64,000 nucleotides of DNA from contig NZ_CP015750.1 of NCBI RefSeq assembly GCF_001742185.1, forward strand, positions 4,340,001 to 4,404,000, written 5' to 3'. The DNA is from Pectobacterium wasabiae CFBP 3304 (GTDB lineage Bacteria; Pseudomonadota; Gammaproteobacteria; Enterobacterales; Enterobacteriaceae). A model generated the notes under the pieces. It did no database searches and was not told where the DNA came from. It saw nothing but the letters and a program-made list of their open reading frames with translations. Shown piece by piece: positions 10,979 to 20,288 of the stretch (position 1 is the stretch's first letter; every line of letters begins with the position of its first letter). Position numbers and translations under genes: made by a program.

Positions 10979-11914
10979 GTGAAACGTTCCCCTTTTATCA
11001 CCGTAACCCGTCTGGCAGCGTTATTAAGCGCCACGCTGGCGATAAGTGCACTGGCTCAAGACGTGGGTTTCGTCAGCCGTATCGATCTCAAGGCCAACCA
11101 GACTCCCATTCACACGGTGAAAAACGCCGAAGCCATCGCGCAGATCCCGGCTAATTTCAAATTTGTGACGCCGGGTAAGCTGACGGTTACCGTCTCGGCG
11201 CTCAGTTCACCACCGCTGTCGTTGCTGGCTGACGACAACAAGACGATTGTCGGCAGCGATGCCGACATCGCACGACTGGTGGCCGATAGCCTCGGACTGG
11301 AGTTGAAACTGGTTCCTGCTTCTTGGGAGGACTGGCCGCTGGGCATCACGGCAGGGAAATACGATGCCGCTATTTTTAATATTGCCGTGACGAAACCGCG
11401 CAAAGAGAAGTTCGATTTCGCCACCTACCGCATTGATACGCTGGGTTTCTACGTGAAATCGACCAGCAAAATTACCGCAATCAACAAGCCAGAAGACGTG
11501 GCAGGCCTGAAGGTGATTGTCGGTTCCGGCACCAATCAGGAAAACATTCTGCTGGGGTGGGATCGACAAAACCGTGCCAACGGCCTGCCCCCTGTACAGC
11601 CAATCTACGTCACCGACGATGCCGCCGCCAATCTGAGCATTCAGTCTGGACGCGTCGATGCGTTTTTCGGTCCGCACTCTATCGGGGCTTATAAAGCGGC
11701 GTTAACGGGCAAAACTCGCATGGTCGGCAAAGGCCCGACGGTCGCTTATGTCGCGGTCACCACGCAGAAAGGCAATGGTTTAGCACAGGCAATCAGCACC
11801 GCCATCAATGGCACGATCCACAATGGTAGCTATGCACAGGTACTGGATCGCTGGGGTGAAGACGATGAAAAGATCGCGCAATCCGTAGTGAATCCGCCGG
11901 GTATCGGCGAGTAA
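10979..11914 (+). CDS. Polar amino-acid ABC transporter substrate-binding protein 1
   Basis: 311 residues with an N-terminal Sec signal peptide (hydrophobic to about residue 26, ALAQ). The mature protein has a family-3 solute-binding fold: DIARLVADSLGLEL, SWEDWPLGITAGKYDAAI and KEKFDFATYRIDTLGFYVKS. It is clearly paralogous to the next gene, sharing long stretches such as DLKANQ-PIH and NQENILL/NQEAVLL. Periplasmic partner of the permease and ATPase encoded at 13659-15464. Expected ligands are cysteine-like or S-substituted amino acids, judging from the enzymes around it. Confidence 0.87.
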   Translation: MKRSPFITVTRLAALLSATLAISALAQDVGFVSRIDLKANQTPIHTVKNAEAIAQIPANFKFVTPGKLTVTVSALSSPPLSLLADDNKTIVGSDADIARLVADSLGLELKLVPASWEDWPLGITAGKYDAAIFNIAVTKPRKEKFDFATYRIDTLGFYVKSTSKITAINKPEDVAGLKVIVGSGTNQENILLGWDRQNRANGLPPVQPIYVTDDAAANLSIQSGRVDAFFGPHSIGAYKAALTGKTRMVGKGPTVAYVAVTTQKGNGLAQAISTAINGTIHNGSYAQVLDRWGEDDEKIAQSVVNPPGIGE

Positions 11915-11982
11915 GGAACAGTGACTCACTTTGAAAGTGACAATGTCACCATTATAAATAATAACCTGTAAGGGAAAAACAG

Positions 11983-12963
11983 ATGCAAAAAGAGATCGCC
12001 CACACCATCGCACATTCGGTCGCGCCCCCTCGCGTGCGCCCCTCGTTTTTGACAACGTTACTGACGGGATCGCTGCTGCTTGGCACGCTGTCCGTAACAA
12101 GCGTACAGGCCGCCATCGACCTGAAAGCCAATCAGCAGCCAATCCATGCGCCGAAAAATGCAGAGGCTATCACGCAAATTCCGGCCGATTTTAAATTTGT
12201 TACGCCGGGCAAGTTCACTGTCGCCATTGCCGCGTTGGGATCGTCACCGCCGCTGGCCTTTCTGGCGGACGACAACAAAACCGTGGTGGGCAGCGAGCCG
12301 GATATCGCCCGACTGGTGGCAGACAGCCTTGGGCTGGAACTGAACATTGTGCCCACCTCGTGGGAAGACTGGCCGCTCGGCGTGACCTCCGGCAAGTACG
12401 ACGCCGCCATCATCAATATTACCGTCACCAAAGAGCGTAAAGAAAAGTTTGATTTCGCCACTTACCGCATCGACTCACTCGGCTTCTATGTGAAATCCAC
12501 CAGTAAGATTCAATCCATCAACGAAGCGAAAGACATCGCTGGTCTGAAAATCATCGTCGGTTCAGGCACCAATCAGGAAGCCGTACTGCTGGCGTGGGAT
12601 AAACAGAATCGCGCCAGCGGCCTACCCGCTTTTCAGCCTATCTATGTCACGGACGATGCCGCGGCCAACCTAAGCCTGCAATCCGGCCGTTCTGATGCCT
12701 ATTTTGGTCCAAATGTGATCGGTGCCTACAAGGCCGAATTGACTGGCAAAGTTAAGCATGTCGGTACGGTAAACGGCGGTTACCCCAACGTCGCGCACAT
12801 CGCGGTCACCACGCGCAAAGGCAGCGGCTTGGTACAGCCAATTAATACCGCGCTGAATGGTGTGATTAAAAGCGGCGAATACGATCAGGTGTTGAACCGT
12901 TGGGGAGAGAGTATTGAGCGAATCGGCCATTCAGAAATCAATCCACCGGGGCTGGGCGATTAA
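11983..12963 (+). CDS. Polar amino-acid ABC transporter substrate-binding protein 2
   Basis: 326 residues, preceded by AAGGG at good spacing. The signal peptide has a longer N-region than copy 1 (about 45 residues up to SVQA). The mature part parallels copy 1 throughout, so the pair arose by tandem duplication. Two binding proteins for one permease is also the arrangement in the Bacillus ytm (tcyJ/tcyK) operon, where the transporter takes up cystine and related thiols. The two copies may have split ligand ranges. Confidence 0.87.
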   Translation: MQKEIAHTIAHSVAPPRVRPSFLTTLLTGSLLLGTLSVTSVQAAIDLKANQQPIHAPKNAEAITQIPADFKFVTPGKFTVAIAALGSSPPLAFLADDNKTVVGSEPDIARLVADSLGLELNIVPTSWEDWPLGVTSGKYDAAIINITVTKERKEKFDFATYRIDSLGFYVKSTSKIQSINEAKDIAGLKIIVGSGTNQEAVLLAWDKQNRASGLPAFQPIYVTDDAAANLSLQSGRSDAYFGPNVIGAYKAELTGKVKHVGTVNGGYPNVAHIAVTTRKGSGLVQPINTALNGVIKSGEYDQVLNRWGESIERIGHSEINPPGLGD

Positions 12964-13037
12964 CCCTGTTCTATGGCTATCGGGACGCCATGCACGTTAC
13001 CGATAGCCCGTAATATGTTAATGAATCAGGAGTACTT

Positions 13038-13592
13038 ATGTCCGACGATATCTTCATTATTACCCAGCCCGAAGATCCTATCGTGGCCCCCATTATCGAC
13101 GGTCTGTTCGCGGAATACGAACAGCGCTATGGCGACTTTTTTGGTGAGCGGGAAAGCGATCCACCGGGAATCTACCAGCAGCCGCACGGCATTTTTATTG
13201 CGCTGCTGCGTCGGGGCGTACCGATTGCCACCGGTGCGTTTAAACGCTACGACAGCACCACCGCTGAGATTAAACGAGTATGGACGGATAGCTCGCTGCG
13301 CCGTCAGGGGCTAGCAGGAAAAGTGATGCAAGAGCTGGAGCAACACGCCCGGCGACTAGGCTATCAGCATTTTTTCCTGACGACGGGTTTCCGTCAACCT
13401 GAAGCGGTGAGTTTATACCTGAGCCACGGCTATACGCCTCAGTTCGATACTACCGTCGATCCGGTGACTTACAGTATTCCGCCTTACGACGGGCGTTTAC
13501 CGTTTAAGAAAGCGCTGGTCGAAACGGCGACGCCACAAGCCGCGTGGCAAACGGAAGTTGAGCTTATCGCCCGCCATTTGAAAGTGTGTTGA
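13038..13592 (+). CDS. GNAT-family N-acetyltransferase (SnaA/SnaB-like)
   Basis: 184 residues with an AGGAG ribosome site. The acetyl-CoA binding region is IKRVWTDSSLRRQGLAGKVMQ, with the R/Q-x-x-G-x-G/A pattern, followed by a C-terminal SLYLSHGYTP segment typical of GNAT enzymes. It lies between the binding protein genes and the permease gene. In the Bacillus pathway the equivalent gene N-acetylates the imported S-substituted cysteine before oxidation. The domain call is firm; the substrate is inference. Confidence 0.88.
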   Translation: MSDDIFIITQPEDPIVAPIIDGLFAEYEQRYGDFFGERESDPPGIYQQPHGIFIALLRRGVPIATGAFKRYDSTTAEIKRVWTDSSLRRQGLAGKVMQELEQHARRLGYQHFFLTTGFRQPEAVSLYLSHGYTPQFDTTVDPVTYSIPPYDGRLPFKKALVETATPQAAWQTEVELIARHLKVC

Positions 13593-13658
13593 CCCTTATG
13601 CACCGGTACTAACCCTATGCACTAACTACAAAACGACATTTTTCAGCCTCACCTTCAA

Positions 13659-14624
13659 ATGGTATCGATCATGACGCAATCTCTACAAACGTCTTCTCAA
13701 CAGCCACCGCTGAGCCAGGCGCAGGAACCGCCATTAAACATTGTTCCCGCGCGTTATCCTTTCCGTTTTGCCGGTGCGCTGTTTTCGCTGTTTATCTTTG
13801 CCGGAATTATTCAATCTATCGCGCTGAACCCTCGCTGGGAATGGGCGGTCTTTGCCGAATGGTTTTTTAATCCGGTGATCCTTACCGGGCTGGGGCAAAC
13901 GCTGCTGTTGACCGCGCTTGGCACAGTATTCAGCGTTATTTTCGGCACCGCGCTGGCACTGGCCCGCCTTTCGCCGTCTTACCTGCTTTCCACGCTGTCA
14001 TGGCTGTATATCTGGCTGTTCCGATCGTTGCCGTTGATTCTGGTGCTAATCATTCTCTACAACTTCTCATATCTCTATGACGAACTGGCGCTAGGGATTC
14101 CGTTCACGTCTATCGTGTTCCTACGCTATCCGACGATTGACCTGCTGGATCAGTTTTCCGTCGCCGTGCTTGGTCTGACGCTGGTGCAATCCGCGTATAC
14201 GGCGGAAATTATTCGTGGCGGTATTCTCGGCGTGGACGCAGGTCAGTTTGAAGCTTCCGCGGCACTCGGCCTGCCCGGTGGCCGCCGCACGGTGCGCATC
14301 ATTCTGCCGCAGGCGCTGCGCTCCATTCTGCCCACGGGCTTCAACGAGATCATCAGTCTGGCGAAAGGCACGTCGATCGTTTACGTACTGGCGCTGCCGG
14401 AGCTGTTTTACACCGTTCAGGTCATCTACAACCGGACGCAACAGGTTATTCCGCTGCTGATGGTCGCCACCATCTGGTATCTGCTGATTACCACCGTGCT
14501 CTCCATCGTCCAATACTACGTGGAACGCTATGTGTCCCGCGGTGCCGTGCGTGAAATGCCCCCCACACCGCGCCAGAAGCTCGTCCGTTTCCTGACGCGC
14601 AAACGCGCACGTTCACTCATCTGA
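13659..14624 (+). CDS. Polar amino-acid ABC transporter permease
   Basis: 321-residue inner-membrane protein of the His/Glu/Gln permease type with about five to six hydrophobic segments. The EAA loop is recognisable as the EASAALGLPGGRRTVRIILPQALR region. The N-terminus has an unusual Gln/Pro/Ser-rich lead of about 35 residues. Neither ATG at 13659 nor ATG at 13671 has a clear ribosome site, so the exact start is uncertain. Only one permease gene is present, so it would function as a homodimer with the ATPase directly downstream. Confidence 0.88.
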   Translation: MVSIMTQSLQTSSQQPPLSQAQEPPLNIVPARYPFRFAGALFSLFIFAGIIQSIALNPRWEWAVFAEWFFNPVILTGLGQTLLLTALGTVFSVIFGTALALARLSPSYLLSTLSWLYIWLFRSLPLILVLIILYNFSYLYDELALGIPFTSIVFLRYPTIDLLDQFSVAVLGLTLVQSAYTAEIIRGGILGVDAGQFEASAALGLPGGRRTVRIILPQALRSILPTGFNEIISLAKGTSIVYVLALPELFYTVQVIYNRTQQVIPLLMVATIWYLLITTVLSIVQYYVERYVSRGAVREMPPTPRQKLVRFLTRKRARSLI

Positions 14625-14639
14625 TTCTGGAGATTTACC

Positions 14640-15464
14640 ATGTCTGAAGCTATCGACTACTTTGCGCATGCACGCACCACCGCACAGCCACAGGCAGAAA
14701 GCGCGCGTGGGCTGATCGAGATCCGCAATGTGGCGAAACATTTTGGTCAGCATAAAGCGCTGGAGGATATCAATCTGACGCTGGAGCCCGGCTCCGTCAC
14801 GGTAATCCTCGGCCCATCTGGTTCGGGGAAATCTACGCTGCTGCGCACCATTAATCATCTTGAGCGCGTGGATGAAGGCTTTATCCGTATCGATGGCGAC
14901 TACATCGGCTATCGCCGCAAAGGAAATACGCTCTATGAATTGAAAGAGAAGGAGGTGTTACGCCAGCGTATCAACGTCGGTTATGTGTTCCAGAATTTTA
15001 ATCTGTTTCCGCACCTTTCCGTATTGGAAAACATCATTGAAGCCCCACTGGCACATAAACTGTATTCACGGCAGGAAGCGGAAGATGTCGCCTTTACCCT
15101 ACTGGAAAGTGTTGGACTTCGTCACAAAGCGCAATCTTATCCGCGCCATCTTTCCGGTGGTCAGCAACAGCGTGTCGCCATCGCCCGTGCGCTGGCACTC
15201 AAGCCGAAAGTGATACTGTTTGATGAACCGACGTCCGCGCTCGATCCTGAACTGGTTGGCGAGGTGCTGGATGTCATCAAATCACTTGCCCGCTCCGGCG
15301 TGACGCTGGTTGTCGTTACACATGAAATCGGCTTTGCCCGCGAAGTCGCCGACCGCGTGGTATTTATGGTCGATGGAAAAATTGTCGAAAGCGGCGAATC
15401 TTGGCAGGTGCTGAACCATCCCCGTCATCCGCGGACGATCAACTTTTTGAATAAGGTGCTGTAA
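14640..15464 (+). CDS. Polar amino-acid ABC transporter ATP-binding protein
   Basis: 274 residues. Walker A is GPSGSGKST, the signature is [15 protein letters not shown] and Walker B is [12 protein letters not shown], followed by the switch His in VVTHE. A GGAG site lies 8 nt before the ATG. It is the final gene of the import operon and ends just before a bidirectional hairpin. It carries about 25 extra N-terminal residues before the canonical ABC start. Confidence 0.92.
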   Translation: MSEAIDYFAHARTTAQPQAESARGLIEIRNVAKHFGQHKALEDINLTLEPGSVTVILGPSGSGKSTLLRTINHLERVDEGFIRIDGDYIGYRRKGNTLYELKEKEVLRQRINVGYVFQNFNLFPHLSVLENIIEAPLAHKLYSRQEAEDVAFTLLESVGLRHKAQSYPRHLSGGQQQRVAIARALALKPKVILFDEPTSALDPELVGEVLDVIKSLARSGVTLVVVTHEIGFAREVADRVVFMVDGKIVESGESWQVLNHPRHPRTINFLNKVL

Positions 15465-15486
15465 AATAATTTGTCGATTAAACATC

Positions 15487-15514
15487 AATCAGGCTCACCG
15501 TAGTGAGCCTGATT
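15487..15514. terminator. Bidirectional terminator-like hairpin
   Basis: Perfect 12-bp stem (15487-15498 with 15503-15514, AATCAGGCTCAC arm) and a 4-nt loop, placed between the convergent ATPase and TM2 genes. The T-runs are short. Confidence 0.6.
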
Positions 15515-15525
15515 AAACGATACTA

Positions 15526-15825
15526 TTAGCCATATTTCCTGGCGAAATCTTCATCTGAATCGCACAGGTAAATAATAAACTCCACAAACGCAATAATGCT
15601 TGGAATAAACGTCCAGCAAAAAAGTAAATATAAAATCCCTTGGCCAACCTTTCCTAAGTAGAATTTATGAGCGCCAAAGCCGCCCAAAAAAGCGGCAAAC
15701 AATGCGGCAGATATTCTACTTTTCTCGCCCTTCCCACCAGCCTGCGTAGCCCCACACTGTGGGCATGCTTTGGCCGAGCTATGAATTTCCTTGCCGCATC
15801 CTCTGCAAAACACCATAGTAGACAT
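15526..15825 (-). CDS. TM2 domain protein with N-terminal zinc ribbon
   Basis: 99 residues. Two CxxC pairs in the first 25 residues (FCRGCGKEI and ACPQCGA) form a zinc-ribbon. Two hydrophobic segments follow, joined by the TM2 signature GGFGAHKFYLGK. Probably a small inner-membrane protein with the zinc ribbon in the cytoplasm. The cellular role of bacterial TM2 proteins is unknown. Single gene, convergent with the ABC operon. Confidence 0.88.
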   Translation of the reverse strand: MSTMVFCRGCGKEIHSSAKACPQCGATQAGGKGEKSRISAALFAAFLGGFGAHKFYLGKVGQGILYLLFCWTFIPSIIAFVEFIIYLCDSDEDFARKYG

Positions 15826-15963
15826 AATAATTAGACTCCTAATAATACATTATATTAATTTTAACTTCCGTTTACTTACTGCTATACCACACCACCCCAA
15901 ATAATTAGCAGCGTACTGCGCCATGTTTTATACACCACTGATTTTCAGTGTTCAATTTAAAAC

Positions 15964-16007
15964 TACCCCTAAATAATTCGAGTTTCAGAAAGGCAGCAAG
16001 AGAGTGA
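15964..16007. repeat. ERIC fragment downstream of urtE
   Basis: CTAAATAATTCGAG followed by AGGCAGCAAGAGAGTGA matches one outer arm of an ERIC element. The conserved centre is missing. It ends a few bases from the urtE stop. Confidence 0.6.
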
Positions 16008-16013
16008 TGCGGG

Positions 16014-16712
16014 TTAAATCGCGACCAGCCCTCTTACGCCGTCCTGTTCCATCGTTTCGCCTCGCCCGCGCTGTATGATTTCTCCGCGAGACATCACCAG
16101 ATAACTGTCAGCTAGCTCGGCGGCAAAGTCGTAAAACTGCTCGACCAGCAGAATCGCCATATCGCCACGTTGAGCCAGTTGACGGATTACGGTGCCAATC
16201 TCTTTAATCACCGACGGCTGTATCCCTTCTGTCGGTTCATCCAGAATCAGCAACTGTGGTTTACAGGCCAGCGCCCGACCAATCGCCAACTGTTGCTGCT
16301 GTCCGCCGGATAAATCGCCGCCACGCCGCTGTTTCATCTCATCCAATACGGGAAAAAGTTGGTAGATCTCATCGGGCACCTGCCGCGCTTGTTTGCCCGG
16401 AAAGCGTGATAGCCCCATCAGCAGATTCTCCTCCACCGTCAGACGAGGAAAAATTTCCCGCCCCTGTGGCACGTAGGCAATACCCGCCTGCACACGCTGA
16501 TAAGGTTTACGTGTGTTAATCGCGTCGCCCTGCCAGCGAATGGTGCCGGACTTCGCCGGAATCAGCCCCATCAGGCATTTCAACAGCGTGGTTTTCCCTA
16601 CACCGTTGCGCCCTAACAGACAGGTAATCTCGCCGTGGTTTACCTCAAAAGACAGACCGCGCAGGATGTGACTACCGCCGTAATATTGATTAAGTTCTGA
16701 AATTTCTAACAT
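16014..16712 (-). CDS. urtE: Urea ABC transporter ATP-binding protein UrtE
   Basis: 232 residues from the ATG at 16712, one base after the urtD stop (coupled translation). Walker A GRNGVGKTT, signature LSGGQQQQLAIGRAL and Walker B LLILDEPTEGIQP are intact. LivF-like ABC ATPase, last gene of the urt unit. With UrtD it forms the ATPase pair energising urea uptake. Urea specificity follows from the operon and its UrtA-like binding protein. Confidence 0.92.
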   Translation of the reverse strand: MLEISELNQYYGGSHILRGLSFEVNHGEITCLLGRNGVGKTTLLKCLMGLIPAKSGTIRWQGDAINTRKPYQRVQAGIAYVPQGREIFPRLTVEENLLMGLSRFPGKQARQVPDEIYQLFPVLDEMKQRRGGDLSGGQQQQLAIGRALACKPQLLILDEPTEGIQPSVIKEIGTVIRQLAQRGDMAILLVEQFYDFAAELADSYLVMSRGEIIQRGRGETMEQDGVRGLVAI

Positions 16713-16713
16713 G

Positions 16714-17550
16714 TTAGCGCCCCAGATAAACGTCAATCACCTGCTCATTCGCCTGCACCTCGCGTAGCGATCCTTCTGCCAGCACCTGTCCCTGATGTAA
16801 CACCGTAACGTGGTCAGCAATGCTCTCGACAAAGCCCATATCGTGTTCCACCACCATCAGCGAGTGTTTGCCTGCCAGACTGCGGAACAACTCGGCGGTG
16901 TAGGCAGTTTCTGCGTCCGTCATTCCGGCGGCAGGTTCATCAAGCAACAAAAGATGCGGTTCCTGAACCAACAGCATGCCAATTTCCAGAAACTGCTTTT
17001 GCCCATGCGACAACAGCCCTGCTGGTCGCTGGCGTTCGTGACCAAGCCGCAGCAGCGCCAGCGTGTCGTCAATCCGGTCGCGTTGTTCGCCGCTCAGTCT
17101 GGCGCGCAGGCTTGCCCACACCGACTTGTCGGTTTTCAGCGCAATTTCGAGGTTTTCAAACACCGTCAGCGCTTCAAACACCGTCGGTTTTTGGAATTTC
17201 CTCCCAATTCCCGCGCGGGCGATGTCTACTGGCGATAGCGTCGTCAAGTCAGTGAATTGATCGTAAAACACCTTACCGTTATCCGGTCGCGTTTTACCGG
17301 TGATAACATCCATCAGCGTGGTTTTCCCCGCGCCGTTTGGTCCGATGATGCAACGCAACTCCCCCACGCCAATCTGCAACGAGAGATCGGTGAGCGCCCG
17401 AAAGCCGTCAAAACTTACGTTAATCTTGTCGAGTTGCAGCACCGGGTCGGTCTGGTGCCGATGGCGATCCGACGGGTGTCGCTGGGCAAACTGGGTCGGC
17501 GAAGAAGCCGTTGGTGCAGGCACTGAAGGTACAGATACAGGCTCAGTCAT
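16714..17550 (-). CDS. urtD: Urea ABC transporter ATP-binding protein UrtD
   Basis: 278 residues. The first 40 or so are a Pro/Ser/Thr-rich lead before the ABC core. Walker A GPNGAGKTT, an atypical but UrtD-characteristic signature LSHGQKQFLEIGML and Walker B LLLLDEPAAGMTD are present. LivG-like partner of UrtE. Its start overlaps the 3' end of urtC by 8 nt. Confidence 0.92.
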   Translation of the reverse strand: MTEPVSVPSVPAPTASSPTQFAQRHPSDRHRHQTDPVLQLDKINVSFDGFRALTDLSLQIGVGELRCIIGPNGAGKTTLMDVITGKTRPDNGKVFYDQFTDLTTLSPVDIARAGIGRKFQKPTVFEALTVFENLEIALKTDKSVWASLRARLSGEQRDRIDDTLALLRLGHERQRPAGLLSHGQKQFLEIGMLLVQEPHLLLLDEPAAGMTDAETAYTAELFRSLAGKHSLMVVEHDMGFVESIADHVTVLHQGQVLAEGSLREVQANEQVIDVYLGR

Positions 17551-18643
17551 GTTTCTTCCTCCTCAACAATCCAATCACCCCACGTGGCAAAAATAGCGTG
17601 ACGAGAATAAACATCAGCCCTAAAAAGAACAGCCAGTATTCGGGAAAGGCCACGGTAAACCAGCTTTTTGCTCCGTTGACGATCCCCGCACCGAGCAGTG
17701 GGCCGATTAGCGTTCCGCGTCCTCCCAGCGCAACCCAAATAGCGGCTTCGATGGAGTTGGTCGGCGACATTTCACTGGGATTGATGATGCCAACTTGAGG
17801 TACATACAGCGCGCCAGCCAGCCCGCACAGCACCGCGGAAAGCGTCCAGACAAACAGTTTGAAACCTTTCGGATCGTAGCCGCAGAACATCAGCCGGTTT
17901 TCCGCATCGCGCACCGCCGTCAACACACGGCCAAATTTACTGCGCGCCAGCGCAAACCCCACCAGCAGGCTGGCGGTCAGCAACAGCACGGTGGCAACAA
18001 ACAACCCGATACGTGTCCCGGTGGCCGTAATGGGAAAACCCAACAGTGTAGTAAAACCGGTGAATCCGTTATTGCCACCAAAGCCAGTTTCGTTACGAAA
18101 GAACAGCAACATCCCGGCGTAGGTCAGCGCCTGCGTCATGATCGAGAAATAGACACCCTTGATTTTGGAGCGGAACGCGAACCAACCGAATACAAACGCC
18201 AGTACGCCCGGCACCAGTACGATCAGGCACAGCGCCCAGGCGAAATACTGCGTGCCTGCCCAGAACCACGGTAGCTCCGTCCACGACAGGAATGACATAA
18301 ACGCGGGCACCCCCTCGCCAGCGGCTTGTCGCATCAGATACATGCCCATGGCATAGCCGCCCAGCGCAAAAAACAGGCCGTGACCGAGTGATAGCAGCCC
18401 GGCATAGCCCCACACCAGATCCAGCGCCACGGCAACAATGGCATAGCACAAAATTTTGCCAATCAGCGTCAGCGTATAAGTGGAGATAGCCAGCGGGTTA
18501 TCTGCGGGTAACAGCGCAAGAAACGGCAGTACCAGCAAAGCGAATAGAATGATTGAACCAAGGCCAAGCATGAGTCGCGGTGCACGCTGCGTCAGGGTTA
18601 TCGTCATCGGTTGTTTAATAGATTGCGTAATAGGTTGCGTCAT
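17543..18643 (-). CDS. urtC: Urea ABC transporter permease UrtC
   Basis: 366-residue LivM-like membrane protein with many hydrophobic helices and the conserved YAGLLSLGHGLFFALGGYAMG region. Second permease subunit with UrtB. Its ATG shares one base with the urtB stop (TGATG), so the two are translationally coupled. The N-terminal Gln/Thr-rich lead is outside the membrane core. Confidence 0.92.
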   Translation of the reverse strand: MTQPITQSIKQPMTITLTQRAPRLMLGLGSIILFALLVLPFLALLPADNPLAISTYTLTLIGKILCYAIVAVALDLVWGYAGLLSLGHGLFFALGGYAMGMYLMRQAAGEGVPAFMSFLSWTELPWFWAGTQYFAWALCLIVLVPGVLAFVFGWFAFRSKIKGVYFSIMTQALTYAGMLLFFRNETGFGGNNGFTGFTTLLGFPITATGTRIGLFVATVLLLTASLLVGFALARSKFGRVLTAVRDAENRLMFCGYDPKGFKLFVWTLSAVLCGLAGALYVPQVGIINPSEMSPTNSIEAAIWVALGGRGTLIGPLLGAGIVNGAKSWFTVAFPEYWLFFLGLMFILVTLFLPRGVIGLLRRKKHD

Positions 18644-20232
18644 CAGTCAATCACCCGCCCTTTGAATGCAAACAGGCCCTGTGGCCGTTTCTGAATAAAC
18701 AGCACGATCAGTACCAGAATGACGATTTTGCCCAGCACCGCACCGATCTGCGGCTCCAGCACTTTGTTGAGAATGCCGAGACTAAACGCAGCCACCACCG
18801 TCCCTGCAAGCTGTCCGACGCCGCCCAACACAACGACGAGGAAGGAATCGATGATGTAACCCTGTCCCAGTTCCGGCCCGACGTTGCCCAATTGCGACAG
18901 CGCTACGCCACCAAGACCAGCGATACCAGAACCCAAACCGAAGGCCAGCATATCGACGCGTCCGGTCGGCACGCCGCAGCAGTCCGCCATCGCGCGGTTT
19001 TGCGTCACCGCCCTCACATTCATGCCAAGACGGGTTTTATTGAGTAGTAACCAGGTGAGCAGCAGCACGCCGAGTACGAACAAGATCACCGCGATGCGGT
19101 TATACGGCAGCACCAGATTTGGCAACAAACGCAGCCCGCCGGACAGCCACGCAGGGTTCGCAACCTCCAGATTCTGCGTACCAAACAGCATCCGCACCAG
19201 TTGGATCAGCATCAGGCTAATCCCCCAGGTTGCCAGTAGCGTTTCCAGTGGGCGCCCATAGAGATGGCGAATCACCGTGCGCTCCAGCGCCATACCAACG
19301 CCTGCCGTGATAAAAAAAGCGACAGGCAGCGCCAGTAGCGGATAATACGGCAGCCAGGCGGGCGCAAACTGCTGGCACAGCGACTGCACCAACCAAGTCG
19401 CGTACGCGCCCAGCATCAACATTTCACCGTGTGCCATGTTGATAACGCCCAATAACCCGTAGGTGATCGCCAGCCCGAGCGCCGCCAGCAGCAAAATCGA
19501 GCCAAGCGACAGACCAGTAAACGCCTGCCCTAGCAGATCGCCGACGATCAAACTCTGCTTAATCTGATCCAGACTCTCCTGCGCCGCCGCACGCACGCCG
19601 GTATCTGGTTCATTCGGGGCCTGCGTTAACGGCTGTAACAGTGCCTGCATTTGCGGAGCGCCGGTCTGTCCGAGTCGTTTGACCGCCTCAAGACGCACCA
19701 GTGGATCGACATCGCTTAGCTGCCGAGTGGCAATAGCAATATTCAGCGCATCGTGCACCTGTGCATTTTTTTCTACGCTCAGTCGCTGTACCAGAAGCGG
19801 CAACTGTTCCGCACTGCTGTCGCTTTGTAATTGCCGCACCGCATTCAGGCGAGTGGTTGCGTCATCACTGACTAACTGGTGCGAGGCCAGCGCCGTGGCA
19901 ATCAGCACGCGCAGGCGGTTATTCATAAACAGCTTTTTGGTCGCGCCCACCGGTTGGGCATTCCCTTCCAGCGGCGTTAACGTGCCCTGTACATCCATAA
20001 ACGGCTGCTGATCTCGATCGAGCACCACCGATTCATCGCGCAACGCCTGTAGCAGCGGCAAGCGCACAGGTTCCGGCGCTGCGGCCCATTGTTGCAACAG
20101 TTCGGCCTGCTGCGTGCGGCTGGCGGCGGAAAAATCGGCCGCAGGTCCGGCCTGAGCCAGCAAAGGAAGCATCAGACACAGCGACAGCACAAACGTAGAT
20201 AATTGACGATTAATCATCGCAATGTCCGCCAT
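18643..20232 (-). CDS. urtB: Urea ABC transporter permease UrtB
   Basis: 529 residues: signal-like N-terminus, an extracytoplasmic helical-repeat region to about residue 225 with HEAT-like DPLVRLEAVKRLGQ units, then a LivH-like permease with GLAITYGLLGVINMAHGEMLMLGAY. The long N-terminal extension is usual for proteobacterial UrtB. Translation may start at Met6 (20217), where a GGCGGA lies upstream. Pairs with UrtC to form the urea channel. Confidence 0.92.
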   Translation of the reverse strand: MADIAMINRQLSTFVLSLCLMLPLLAQAGPAADFSAASRTQQAELLQQWAAAPEPVRLPLLQALRDESVVLDRDQQPFMDVQGTLTPLEGNAQPVGATKKLFMNNRLRVLIATALASHQLVSDDATTRLNAVRQLQSDSSAEQLPLLVQRLSVEKNAQVHDALNIAIATRQLSDVDPLVRLEAVKRLGQTGAPQMQALLQPLTQAPNEPDTGVRAAAQESLDQIKQSLIVGDLLGQAFTGLSLGSILLLAALGLAITYGLLGVINMAHGEMLMLGAYATWLVQSLCQQFAPAWLPYYPLLALPVAFFITAGVGMALERTVIRHLYGRPLETLLATWGISLMLIQLVRMLFGTQNLEVANPAWLSGGLRLLPNLVLPYNRIAVILFVLGVLLLTWLLLNKTRLGMNVRAVTQNRAMADCCGVPTGRVDMLAFGLGSGIAGLGGVALSQLGNVGPELGQGYIIDSFLVVVLGGVGQLAGTVVAAFSLGILNKVLEPQIGAVLGKIVILVLIVLFIQKRPQGLFAFKGRVID

Positions 20233-20288
20233 ATAAGAGAGGGAATATCCCCGTCCAGTATGCTGGACGGGGCGTGGAGGGATGACGT

